NCBI GenBank assembly: GCA_022821385.1
Contig: JAJEDR010000057.1
Coordinates: 1-64,000, forward strand
DNA from: Rhodothermales bacterium
GTDB lineage: Bacteria; Bacteroidota; Rhodothermia; Rhodothermales; Bin80
Direction of reading: 5' to 3'
Length of the DNA: 64,000 nucleotides
The position numbers and the translations under genes were made by a program. Below are positions 22,287 to 31,986 of the stretch, piece after piece; positions within the stretch are counted from its first letter, which is position 1; each line of letters starts with the position of its first letter. The notes below the pieces were generated by a model. It worked only from the letters and a program-made list of their open reading frames with translations, did not search any database and was not told where the DNA came from.

Positions 22287-23537
22287 TTATACGTTGAGCT
22301 CGTAAACAGCAACCGTAGGCACGCCATCTTTTGTCTCAACGGCATAGATTCGTCCGCCGCGAATGGCCCTGAGGCTGGTGCCAAACGGGAACATCACTTT
22401 ACCAACTACGCGGGAATCCATATCCAACACGATCCACTCCACGTCTGTAGAATCCTGAGCTGCGCTGGGCTCGAGCCATACGCGATTATTGTCATCCACC
22501 AGTAGCCTCCTGTAAGCAGGCTTCGTTGTGTGCAGGCCTCGCTCTCTGAACTTAGCCCTCATTTCGGGGCCATAGGGCGACAGCCAGTCCTCGATATCGG
22601 TGTCTGAGACGGGAATTGGATCATGCGTCGCCGAAATATTCTTTTCCTCGGGGCCATAGATCGACATCACGGCAATGTTTATGGAGTCATTCCAGCCGGA
22701 GAACAGTATTCCATCCGATCCAAGCTCCCACTTCGTGCTGCGTCCAAAAGGAATGCCGGCCGGCAATAGAAACTTTTGGCCGACCTCGAAAATCGTTAAC
22801 GTTGTAGATTCTACGACGGCCTCATAGCTTCTTTGGCCCGCGGCTATAACTGGTCCATAGCTGCCACTCAGATTCACCATTCGTACTACGTCAATCGTTT
22901 CGCGGTGCGCGGTTACCAACATATTTGAGCGTGCCAAATTCAATTGTACAACGTATCCTTCCTTTACCACACCCAGTATGCGGAAATTCTCTCTATGATA
23001 GCCCTCCTCAACGGGATACGGGGGAATTGTAACATTTCGCACAAACTCGAACTTGTCCGGCCCATAAGTAAGCAGATGTCTCCCCCAGGTATGATACACG
23101 TACACAGAGTCCGCCGGGCCAGTAAGCACACCGCCGGATAGTTCATCCGGGTATTCTCCGGGGCCTTGGCCGACTGCGCCTACGTCAGCCAGGTACGCAC
23201 CATCAGAATCGAACGCGCGAATAGCGGCCGGCTCGGGCTCTTCGATGAACATTTGCCCGCGGCTATTGACAGCAATGTTCCCGATTGACGCGAAGAATAT
23301 AGTATCACCGGCCGCTTCGTCACCAATGCGAACAACTTCTTCTACGGACAATGTAGCCGGTAGACTTCTTCCAGAAAAACCGCTTTGCACATGGGATTGA
23401 TTATCGGAACAGGCACTGATTGCGGCGGCGAATAATAGAATCAAACTACTCAAGCCATGAGCATTCTTGTAGCCAATTCTATCGGTTGGGGCCTGGCGTG
23501 TCCGATCAATCTGTGGAAAACGTCGATGTCTAGACAA
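22287..23537 (-). CDS. 6-bladed beta-propeller lipoprotein (copy B, paralogue of the previous gene)
   Basis: Collinear with copy A over its whole length (for example IRAFDSDGAYLADVGAVGQGPGEYPDE; RLLVDDNNRVWLEPSAAQDSTDVEWIVLDMDSRVVGKV). Confidence 0.78.
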   Translation of the reverse strand: MSRHRRFPQIDRTRQAPTDRIGYKNAHGLSSLILLFAAAISACSDNQSHVQSGFSGRSLPATLSVEEVVRIGDEAAGDTIFFASIGNIAVNSRGQMFIEEPEPAAIRAFDSDGAYLADVGAVGQGPGEYPDELSGGVLTGPADSVYVYHTWGRHLLTYGPDKFEFVRNVTIPPYPVEEGYHRENFRILGVVKEGYVVQLNLARSNMLVTAHRETIDVVRMVNLSGSYGPVIAAGQRSYEAVVESTTLTIFEVGQKFLLPAGIPFGRSTKWELGSDGILFSGWNDSINIAVMSIYGPEEKNISATHDPIPVSDTDIEDWLSPYGPEMRAKFRERGLHTTKPAYRRLLVDDNNRVWLEPSAAQDSTDVEWIVLDMDSRVVGKVMFPFGTSLRAIRGGRIYAVETKDGVPTVAVYELNV

Positions 23538-23724
23538 TTAGTTAATGGATTGGTTAGCTGGGGAGTGATACACTTGAGATGATATTGTTGCTCCTATCTG
23601 GGTCCAATGGAATAAAACGGGCGCTATTATGCGCTCGTAGCCATATTCATTCACTGGCATAGTAAGACTTTCCGTGACTGGGAAGAGCCGGAGAGGCGCT
23701 TTGTTTTTCAGAACTTGGTCTGTA

Positions 23725-25752
23725 TCATGAACGAACGTTAACTGTCGTGGTGAGCCGCTCGGCGACAATTTCTGCAATATCCTTCACATCCGGGCCGTCT
23801 TCTGTTTTTGCTGCAGCATCGCGAAGCATGGTCAGACAGAATGGACACGCAGTAGCTACGGTGTCGGCGCCCGTAGCCGTTGCCTCAGCATAGCGCGTAT
23901 CATTGATTCTTGGCACTGGTTCATCCATCCACATTTGTGCACCTCCGGCGCCACAGCAAAATGATTGTTTTCTGTTGCGCGGCATTTCTGTTATGACTGC
24001 CCCGGACTCTTTGAGAGCTGATCGAGGAGCCTCAGTGATATCGTTCTGCCGTCCCAGATAACAAGGATCGTGCAAGGTGACATTTTCTTCAAAGGCATCG
24101 GTCGGCAGGCGTCCGTTTTCAGCGAGTTCTGACAGAAGCTCTGTGTGATGGATCACGGTGAAATGTCCGCCCAGGGCAGGATACTCGTTGCCGAGAGTGT
24201 GCAGGCAATGAGGACACGTGGTCATTATACGGGGTGGATTCACTGAATTCAGCGTTGCAATATTGGTTGAGGCGAGTTCTGAAAACAGATACTCGTTGCC
24301 ACTTCTTCGTGCTGAGTCTCCAGTACAGCATTCCTTACTACCCAGAACAGAGAAACGAACGCCAGCGGCTTCAAGTATGCGCACCAGCGCACGGGCTGTT
24401 TCCTGGGCTCGTTGGTCATATGAAGGGGCGCATCCTAGCCACCATAAAATTTCGGCGTCAGGTTGCTGTTCAACAGTTGGAACGGTCAGACCATCAGCCC
24501 ACTTCAGTCGGTCTCCAGCCCCCATATTCCATGGATTGCCGTTACGCTCCATGCCCTGGTAAACTGATTCCAGTGCCTCCGGGTACTGATCTTCCATAAG
24601 GACCAATCCACGTCGAATATCCAAGATATCAAGCATCGGAGCGTTCGCCACAGGGCATATCGCTGTACATGCTCCGCAGGCGGTACATGCCCACACAGCA
24701 GACTCAGTGATGGCATATTCGGTAAGCATGGCATCTGGTGGTTTTCCGGAAGCCAGATCATGCAGGTTTTCGTTGATGAAGTAGCGCTTGTTGATTTCGA
24801 GGGCTGCGGGCGACAATTCCTTACCCGTTTCGTATGCCGGGCAGACATCTTGGCAGCGATTACACATAATGCAGGCGAATGCGTCAGCGATACCCGATTG
24901 CGGAAGTTGTTCAAGCTTTAACGCCCCAAAGACTTCAATATTTTCATTCTCAAAATCAATCGGGTCAAGTGCACCGGGCGATTTTCGTTCTATCTGTGTG
25001 GCAAAGTTGAAGCCCGACATAATAAAATGCACATGCTTCGTGTACGGGAAATAGGGGGCGAAGGCCAATATCAATCCCAACGCTACCCACCAGCATAAGT
25101 GATGCCAGATCGTTAGTGTGTCTGTCCCCAGTCCTGCCCAGATTGGAGTAATTGCAGAAGCAATGGGTTGCCAGGGATCAGGAGCGTGCAGTTGAATAGC
25201 GACGGATTCACCAAGCAACCGGAAGCCCACATGGCACAAAATAAATATGCCGACGATCAGAGAATCACGCGATACCGTTTGGTTGAGGAAGGGGAGTCGA
25301 GATTTCTTGATACGGAGGACATTTTCCCGCTGTGAGAGAACCTGACGTCCAGGAAACATAAAGCGTCGCAGCAGGAGCAAAACCATGGCCAGCAATACTG
25401 CACCGCTGGCAAGATCAACCGCAAGGCGGTAGCTCTGGTTTATCCAGTCTGGAAATAGAACAGGTTCGGAAACATAACCACGGATCACATCAACGACATT
25501 GACCAAGAGGTATAGTACGAATCCCCAGGCGAGTGCTGCATGTATGGCACCGGTAATGCGGCGTGTACCCCAGATGGGACGCATTACAATCCATGTGCAG
25601 AGCGCACGAATCGTACGTCGCCAGTCTGTTGAAAGAGAGGGCGCCTGGCCCTGACGTATGGTTCGGAACATGGCGGAAAAGCCCAAACCGGTGCCGTATG
25701 CAGTGAAGATCACCGCAAGGGCAAAGAGTGCTTTTTCCGTCAGGGTCAACAT
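23725..25752 (-). CDS. Membrane (Fe-S)-binding oxidoreductase, heterodisulfide reductase-like (CCG domains)
   Basis: N-terminal TM helices, two 4Fe-4S motifs (CIMCNRCQDVCP, CTACGACTAICP), CCG-type segments (GSKECCTGD; NRKQSFCCGAGGAQMWMDE). Confidence 0.9.
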   Translation of the reverse strand: MLTLTEKALFALAVIFTAYGTGLGFSAMFRTIRQGQAPSLSTDWRRTIRALCTWIVMRPIWGTRRITGAIHAALAWGFVLYLLVNVVDVIRGYVSEPVLFPDWINQSYRLAVDLASGAVLLAMVLLLLRRFMFPGRQVLSQRENVLRIKKSRLPFLNQTVSRDSLIVGIFILCHVGFRLLGESVAIQLHAPDPWQPIASAITPIWAGLGTDTLTIWHHLCWWVALGLILAFAPYFPYTKHVHFIMSGFNFATQIERKSPGALDPIDFENENIEVFGALKLEQLPQSGIADAFACIMCNRCQDVCPAYETGKELSPAALEINKRYFINENLHDLASGKPPDAMLTEYAITESAVWACTACGACTAICPVANAPMLDILDIRRGLVLMEDQYPEALESVYQGMERNGNPWNMGAGDRLKWADGLTVPTVEQQPDAEILWWLGCAPSYDQRAQETARALVRILEAAGVRFSVLGSKECCTGDSARRSGNEYLFSELASTNIATLNSVNPPRIMTTCPHCLHTLGNEYPALGGHFTVIHHTELLSELAENGRLPTDAFEENVTLHDPCYLGRQNDITEAPRSALKESGAVITEMPRNRKQSFCCGAGGAQMWMDEPVPRINDTRYAEATATGADTVATACPFCLTMLRDAAAKTEDGPDVKDIAEIVAERLTTTVNVRS

Positions 25753-25761
25753 GGACCCGGG

Positions 25762-27018
25762 CTAATCCAATGTATAGGATGCTGGATCAATATCTCTATG
25801 AGCCCGCTCCATAATGGCTTGGTTGGCAGTAATTGCAACCGCGGCAGCTTCCAGTCCACGTTCCCAGTTGGCCGCGGGTGGATATGGACCAAAGGCGTGG
25901 TTGTCCATGAATTCCTGCAGTGCGTACCAGAGTGGTGTCTCTACGTTTGGATCGTCCTCGGTGGGGTCTACGTTCTGGGCGTCTAACTGGGTTGCATTTG
26001 CAAGGAGCGCGATCCCTGTTTCCTTATAGAACCGGTCCGTTCGCGCGTACACTTCCCAACCAAGCATTAGAGCATCGACCTCCTTGAACATCCAAGCCTT
26101 GCCCCGATCGCGAAATACAATAGTGCTATCGGAGCCATAGTAGGCCTCATAGGCGTCATCAAAGGAGCTGGCTAGGGTTGCATCAAATATCATATGCAAG
26201 CCACTGGGGAATTCAAAAATGGCCTGAATCGTATCTGGAACCTCCCGACCGTCATCCCAGGCCATAATCTGGCCAAAACCGTGAACGGAAGTAGGCAGTT
26301 CTCCGAGCACCCAGTATGCTACGTCCATCTGGAGTAATGCGGCTTCACCAATCAATCCAGTAGTTACGGCTGGATCCAGACGCCAGTTGAGTTCGCGTAC
26401 GCGGTCGGCGTTAGGAGACGCCCGTCGCCAACTTTCCTTGGCGTGCCACTGTCCTCGCGCCATGGCAGGCTTACCAATGGCACCACTGCGCATAAACTGA
26501 AATACCGAACGGTGCTGAGGGTTAGAGCGGTAAGTCTGCCCAACCTGAAAAATTTGCCCGGTTGCATTGCGCGCAGCGCGTGCAATCGCTTTGGCATCGT
26601 CAATGGAAGATGCTATAGGAGCTTCACAGTACACATTCTTGCCCGCTTGCAGTGCGTCAAGTACGATATCGCGATGCAGGTGTGTAGGTGTTGCAACAAT
26701 AATGGCTTGAATATCCGGGTTGTCCAAGACCTCACGGTAATCTTCGTGTCGAGTTGCCTCAGGCGCATCCCGTTGTGCACGGCGCAGCATCGGGGCATAC
26801 GTGTCACAAATAGCTGCAACCTGGGCGCCGGGTACGCGAGCAAGTGTGGCTGTAATTTCACGTCCCTGAGGACCATACCCGATAATTCCGCAGCGAACGT
26901 CGTTACGATTGCCGGGCCATGATCTTGTTTTGATGTTGGCTGCGCGAACTAGGCCTGCTCCGCTGAGTGCTGCACTGCCCATCAGGAAAGCCCGTCTGCT
27001 GACTGTGTGCTTGGTCAT
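25762..27018 (-). CDS. Gfo/Idh/MocA family oxidoreductase with Tat signal
   Basis: SRRAFLMGSAALSGAGL, VRCGIIGYGPQGREITATL, ATPTHLHRDIVLDALQAGKNVYCEAPIA. Confidence 0.9.
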   Translation of the reverse strand: MTKHTVSRRAFLMGSAALSGAGLVRAANIKTRSWPGNRNDVRCGIIGYGPQGREITATLARVPGAQVAAICDTYAPMLRRAQRDAPEATRHEDYREVLDNPDIQAIIVATPTHLHRDIVLDALQAGKNVYCEAPIASSIDDAKAIARAARNATGQIFQVGQTYRSNPQHRSVFQFMRSGAIGKPAMARGQWHAKESWRRASPNADRVRELNWRLDPAVTTGLIGEAALLQMDVAYWVLGELPTSVHGFGQIMAWDDGREVPDTIQAIFEFPSGLHMIFDATLASSFDDAYEAYYGSDSTIVFRDRGKAWMFKEVDALMLGWEVYARTDRFYKETGIALLANATQLDAQNVDPTEDDPNVETPLWYALQEFMDNHAFGPYPPAANWERGLEAAAVAITANQAIMERAHRDIDPASYTLD

Positions 27019-27965
27019 TACTGATTGGTTGGGTTTGTTAAGTCAAATTCCAAGGAAACAAGATCTGTCACACCTGTATCGTGGTATGCACACAATGTAC
27101 GCATACCTTGAAATTTTTGTTGAATCTGTTTGCTTTCTGTCCGTCTCATAGCGAGTAATGCGGTGGAAATCGCATCACAGATCGTTGCAGAAGAATGTGC
27201 AACCGCGGACAAGGCTGCACCTTGAACGGGATAGCCTTTCCGGGGGTCAATCACATGTCCCCATGCCTTACCATCTTTTTGGAATGCTTTACCCTTGGGG
27301 GCCGAGACTGCCAAGGCTTCATCCCGGATTGATGTCGAAGTCAGCATTCGCGAGTCGTCCTGCGGATCGGATATGCCTATTGGCCAACCGTCTTCATTGT
27401 GGGGGGGTGTTCCGATGGCCATCATAGTACTTGTCCCTCCGTGTAACAGTGCGGAAGATATGCCACACTCCCGCAAAAACATTCCGGCTTCTTCTATGGC
27501 AAATCCTTTTCCGATCGCGCCAAGATCCAGCGCCATACCTGGTTGCGTGAAGGCGACAGTTCGTTCTCCATCGTCTAACACGACCTTGTCCATCCCCGTT
27601 TTAGTCAAGGCTTCTTTTCTCGCATGCTCATCGGGCCACGTGCCCCGACCGCGAACAAATCCCCAACAACGCATGAGCGGGCCCACGGTCACATCAAAAG
27701 CACCATGCGTCTCGTCATGGATGTCCGCGGCCTTTCTGAGAAGCGAGTAAAGCCCGGGAGTTACCCGTACGGGTTCCTTTGAAGCGTTGGCGTTTACTTG
27801 GCTGATTTCACTGGTTGGGTCATAGAAACTCAGTTGTTGTTCCAGCCGTTTTATCTCTGCTAGAGCCTCTTCCCCTGCTCCGCGCAACATGATCGCATCG
27901 TCCCCATGGAGCAGGAGTTCAAACCGCGTAGCCATGGCATTTAGTGCCATTCGAACGGTTTGCAT
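27018..27965 (-). CDS. apbE: FAD:protein FMN transferase (ApbE family)
   Basis: MALNAMATRFELLL, HGAFDVTVGPLMRCWGF, LDLGAIGKGFAIEEA, HVIDPRKGYPVQG. Confidence 0.9.
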   Translation of the reverse strand: MQTVRMALNAMATRFELLLHGDDAIMLRGAGEEALAEIKRLEQQLSFYDPTSEISQVNANASKEPVRVTPGLYSLLRKAADIHDETHGAFDVTVGPLMRCWGFVRGRGTWPDEHARKEALTKTGMDKVVLDDGERTVAFTQPGMALDLGAIGKGFAIEEAGMFLRECGISSALLHGGTSTMMAIGTPPHNEDGWPIGISDPQDDSRMLTSTSIRDEALAVSAPKGKAFQKDGKAWGHVIDPRKGYPVQGAALSAVAHSSATICDAISTALLAMRRTESKQIQQKFQGMRTLCAYHDTGVTDLVSLEFDLTNPTNQ

Positions 27966-28045
27966 GGCAACCTCCGGACTGAAAATAAGCAGAGGGAGGA
28001 AGATAGATAGCCTATCGTCCTCCCATGTCCTTCAGCTTATTTGCC

Positions 28046-29440
28046 TCAATGAGTTTCCGTGGCGTATGTGATTGGCTCTACCTTCTTGCCGCTGCCGGTA
28101 TGCAAGGAGCGATCTTCTTCATTGAAGTAGAGCATCTCGCCCATACGCTCACTCATTTCTGCCATTGAGATGATCGTCTGTGCGCGGATGGCAACATCAA
28201 TGTTTCCATTCGTCTGGCCATCGTCACGAATCGCCGTGAAGAAATCATGAATATGAGCAGGAACATCTGCGCCTGGCAGGAGGTTGTCCATCTGCTCACC
28301 GTCCACCAAATCAGCAAAAGGACGCTCTGGGCGAAGCTCTAGACTCTCACCACTGAAGTACAGCGTTCCTTCATTGCCCCGGATAACCTGTCCGAGCCCC
28401 TGTTCATTAACACTGCTGCCAGTAATGACCATACACAAGCCGCTCGGGAATTCGGTCAGGAGTTGGCAGTTGTCCGTTACATCGCGGTCTTCTGCTCCTA
28501 GTATTGAATCACCAATTACCTTGTTGCCAACGGAGCATACACGCTTCGGAAATTCGGGAGCACCTGTTGCGATCAGGAGCGGGTGAATCCGGTGTGCCAA
28601 AAGATCTCCTAGAATCCCTGCACAGTACGGGTAGTACTTACGCCAGCGATGATAGTGTTGCGCGTTGAAGTCACGGGCAGACACCGGTCCAAGCCATTTT
28701 TCCCAGTTAATCGTTTTTCCGGGCTCCAGCTCCGGCTCCAGTCGATAATAATTCCATTCGCCGATGGGTGTATTGCGGCAATAGGAATCTTGTGCGAGCA
28801 CCAGCGGGCCGATGCGGCCTGCACGAATTAACTCGGCAGCTGCATGCCATTTGCCCTGTGTACAGAATTGTGATCCGACCTGGAACTTCTTTCCAGTTTC
28901 CTTGACCTTGTCGTAAATCTGGAACCCCTCATGGAAATAGCGGGTCATTGGCTTTTCGCAATAGACATGCTTTCCGGCGTCTAGTGCATCCACAGCGATC
29001 TGTGTGTGCCAGTGGTCAACTGTACCAATGAATATGGCATCAATGTCCGGGTTATCCAGGATAGCCCGATAGTCTTCATGGACCTCAACTGCCGCTTCAC
29101 GGCCAGCCTCCTGGCGGGCGGCTTCCAGTGCTGCGTGAGCTTGATCACGACGTTTGGAGAACAGGTCACAGGCCGCTGCACCAGCAGCATTAAGCTGTAC
29201 GTTATGTCGGGGCCTGCCGTTGTTGGTTGGGTTGGTAACGTTGAGGAGGTGTGCATTAAATCCCTGTCCGCCTACACCAATAAACCCGCATACGACGGTG
29301 TCATTGGCTCCCAGTACTGCTCCGGTTGCTGGTGCTTTTGCATGTCCGGTCTTTGCACCATGTATGCCAGCCATGATCGCGGCAGTGCCGGCAGCAGATT
29401 TTTTGAGAAAGTCGCGACGGGAGTTTTGCTTGTTTAGCAT
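28046..29440 (-). CDS. Gfo/Idh/MocA family oxidoreductase with Tat signal
   Basis: MLNKQNSRRDFLKKSAAGTAAIMAG, GFIGVGGQGFNAHLL, TVDHWHTQIAVDALDAGKHVYCEKPMTR. Start moved to the Tat signal Met. Confidence 0.92.
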   Translation of the reverse strand: MLNKQNSRRDFLKKSAAGTAAIMAGIHGAKTGHAKAPATGAVLGANDTVVCGFIGVGGQGFNAHLLNVTNPTNNGRPRHNVQLNAAGAAACDLFSKRRDQAHAALEAARQEAGREAAVEVHEDYRAILDNPDIDAIFIGTVDHWHTQIAVDALDAGKHVYCEKPMTRYFHEGFQIYDKVKETGKKFQVGSQFCTQGKWHAAAELIRAGRIGPLVLAQDSYCRNTPIGEWNYYRLEPELEPGKTINWEKWLGPVSARDFNAQHYHRWRKYYPYCAGILGDLLAHRIHPLLIATGAPEFPKRVCSVGNKVIGDSILGAEDRDVTDNCQLLTEFPSGLCMVITGSSVNEQGLGQVIRGNEGTLYFSGESLELRPERPFADLVDGEQMDNLLPGADVPAHIHDFFTAIRDDGQTNGNIDVAIRAQTIISMAEMSERMGEMLYFNEEDRSLHTGSGKKVEPITYATETH

Positions 29441-29783
29441 TAGTCTGAATGATTGAGTTGTGAGCAACAAGTACGGAAGCGTTTCCGAAGGCGCTTGAAC
29501 CGCTGTTATTGGAACAAGCAACCCCGCAATATAAGGAAAACAACGAAATACGGCAACAAGTCCGATTATTAGGTACACTGCACATATCGCATAAGATTCA
29601 GGGCAGGGTGCGGGTTTTGTCAAGCAATAATTTGAGTTTCGACGGGCCGACTGCCTTGATACTTGATTACTATCTGGTATTCGGCCGGACGAAGCAGTGT
29701 GTTTTTGATCGCTGTTGCTCGGTCTGTTGAAACTTTTGAACTATTTTGACCTAAAATCCATACCACCAAGCCATTTTGTTGTT

Positions 29784-30377
29784 ATGCCTTCATTAAAATT
29801 CAAGCTACTCCTGCACGTATTTGTTCTGGTTCTCGTACTTGTCGCACCGGTATATGCGCAGACTACGGAATACGTAGTTGCTCCGGAAAGTGAAATGTAT
29901 GTGGATGGCACGTCAAATCAGACACCGGAATGGCGCGTCTATGCCACACAGATTGATGGTATGTTGAGTATGAATGAGGAAGGGCGTGTTGACTCCGTCC
30001 GTTTGGTGATACCTTCCAAGATGATGAAAAGCAGAAAAAGTCCCATCATGGACCGTGGTATGCATGGAGCACTCAAGGCCGATCAGCATGCAGAGATCGT
30101 GTATGAACTCGTGTCAGTATCTGATTTCACGATGACGGGAGACGACACGTTCACGCTCAATTCGACCGGTAATCTTACCATTGCGGAGGTAACCAAAGAA
30201 ATCGTGATTTCGATTGAGGGGACTACACAGGAAGATGGTCGTGTTCATTTCAGCGGGAGTCATGCGCTTTTGATGAGTGATTACGATCTCAAGCCTCCCT
30301 CCCTGATGTTTGGCGCGTATCGGACGGGGGATGAGCTAACAGTCACATTTGAGCTTATTGCCGCTCCCGCGGAATGA
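29784..30377 (+). CDS. YceI family protein
   Basis: Signal peptide, DGTSNQTPEWRVYATQIDGM, ALKADQHAEIVYELVSV, GNLTIAEVTKEIVISIEG. Confidence 0.8.
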   Translation: MPSLKFKLLLHVFVLVLVLVAPVYAQTTEYVVAPESEMYVDGTSNQTPEWRVYATQIDGMLSMNEEGRVDSVRLVIPSKMMKSRKSPIMDRGMHGALKADQHAEIVYELVSVSDFTMTGDDTFTLNSTGNLTIAEVTKEIVISIEGTTQEDGRVHFSGSHALLMSDYDLKPPSLMFGAYRTGDELTVTFELIAAPAE

Positions 30378-30802
30378 GTTCGGCTGTTCCACAAGCCTCG
30401 CCAAAGTGTGATGTTCCAAGTGAAGTTCCGTTCTGAGAATGGCTGATAAGGCTGCTCGAGAGCCCGAAAGCGAATAAAGTTCACTTCAATCAACGCAGTT
30501 GGCTTCGGATACAGGTTTGCGCACAGCAATTGGATCACTTAAGAACTATTTCATATACTTCGAGAGCGAATCGGCGTATACATCAGGTTAGCAATGGCTT
30601 GGCCACGCAAATCTAATGCAATCCGTTCATTCCGTGGGGAACATAGTATATAGACGAACCAACCCGCGTACGGAGAGCGGCCTCCCAAAATGTGGATGTG
30701 AAACACTGAGAGATCAGATTTTTTGATATGCTGACGTGAAAGTAGATAACTGAATCACCGATCAACTGGGAACCGTTAAACACTGAACTGGTCCAACCCA
30801 TC

Positions 30803-31114
30803 ATGTCAGAAGAAATTAACCCCAACTACACGGGCACATTCACACGGGCTTCTATGCTGCTTCGCAAGAAGAAGCTCACTGCTGATGAAGCAAATGAACT
30901 CACTGAACTCTTTGAAAACATGGCCTCTGCGAACATAATTGCCCAATTCGGCGCCAAGCTGGATAGCATGAATGCTAAACTGGATGCCAAACTGGATGGT
31001 CAGTCAGCCGCCTTGGATGCTAAACTGGATGCTATGAACACGAAATACAATGTGCTCATCTGGGCTATTGGTTTTGCGACGGCAATACTTTCGGCTGCCA
31101 TTTTCTTTACCTGA
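30803..31114 (+). CDS. Small coiled-coil, C-terminal single-TM protein (full-length copy of an array)
   Basis: 103 aa with repeated LDxxxAKLDA heptads and a C-terminal hydrophobic helix (VLIWAIGFATAILSAAIFFT). Confidence 0.65.
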   Translation: MSEEINPNYTGTFTRASMLLRKKKLTADEANELTELFENMASANIIAQFGAKLDSMNAKLDAKLDGQSAALDAKLDAMNTKYNVLIWAIGFATAILSAAIFFT

Positions 31115-31297
31115 CCTGCCTCGGAGTTGCAAAAACGTGTCAGAGCACCTCGGGATTGCGTCTGGACGGTACTATTTCCCCCATTCAGACGAGAGGAGTT
31201 GAGTTATCTTGGTGTGCATATACAGATGCGTACATAACGGAAGAGACTTGATCACCGATAAAATCATGAATCTCTGGACGCTGAACTCTTTGAAAAC

Positions 31298-31459
31298 ATG
31301 GCCTCTGCGAACATAATTGCCCAATTCGGCGCCAAGCTGGATAACATGAATGTCGCCTTGAACGCTAAACTGGATGCTATGAACACGAAATACAATGTGC
31401 TCATCTGGGCTATTGGTTTCGCGACGGCAATCCTTTCGGCTGCCATTTTCTTCACCTGA
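31298..31459 (+). CDS. Truncated copy 2 of the coiled-coil/TM gene (53 aa; possibly a pseudogene)
   Basis: ATGGCCTCTGCGAACATAATTGCC to TGA; encodes MASANIIAQFGAKLDNMNVALNAKLDAMNTKYNVLIWAIGFATAILSAAIFFT. Too short for the supplied ORF track. Confidence 0.5.
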   Translation: MASANIIAQFGAKLDNMNVALNAKLDAMNTKYNVLIWAIGFATAILSAAIFFT

Positions 31460-31640
31460 TCCGCCTCAGAGTTTTATAAAACATGTCAGAGCACCTCTGG
31501 ATTGCGTCTAGACGGTAACACTCCCCCATTCAAACGAGAGGTGTTGAGTCATCTTGGTGTATATATAGATGTGTACATGACGGTAGAGAGTTGATCACCG
31601 ATCAGATTAGGAATCTCTGGGCACTGAGCTCTTTGAAAAC

Positions 31641-31847
31641 ATGGCCTCGGCAAACTTGATTGCCCAATTCGGCGCTAAGCTGGATAACATGAATGCCGCC
31701 TTGAGCGCTATACTGGAAGCTAAACTGGATGCTCAGTCAGCCGCACTGGAGGCTAAGCTGGATGCTATGAACATGAAATTAATTGTGCTGATCTGGGAAA
31801 TTGGTTTCGCGACGGCAATCCTTTCGGCTGCAATTTTCTTAACCTGA
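31641..31847 (+). CDS. Truncated copy 3 of the coiled-coil/TM gene (68 aa; possibly a pseudogene)
   Basis: Translation aligns with copy 1 from MASAN to the C-terminal TM helix. Confidence 0.5.
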   Translation: MASANLIAQFGAKLDNMNAALSAILEAKLDAQSAALEAKLDAMNMKLIVLIWEIGFATAILSAAIFLT

Positions 31848-31986
31848 CCTGCCAGGGATTTTTACAAAACGCGTCGAGATACACCGTGATTGCGTCTACT
31901 GTCTGATGAATTTGATCACTATGGATTTCTGCACGTGGGGAAGCCTGTCAATTGCTGTTCAGAACGTGTTTGTCTGAGATCAACTT

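Larger units (their letters stand above)
30781..31860 (+). repeat. Three-unit diverged tandem array of the coiled-coil/TM gene; units 2 and 3 are 5'-truncated
   Basis: Unit anchors GAACTCTTTGAAAACATGGCCTC at ~30905, ~31283 and ~31624, plus the shared downstream TTTCGGCTGC(C/A)ATTTTCTT. Confidence 0.85.
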
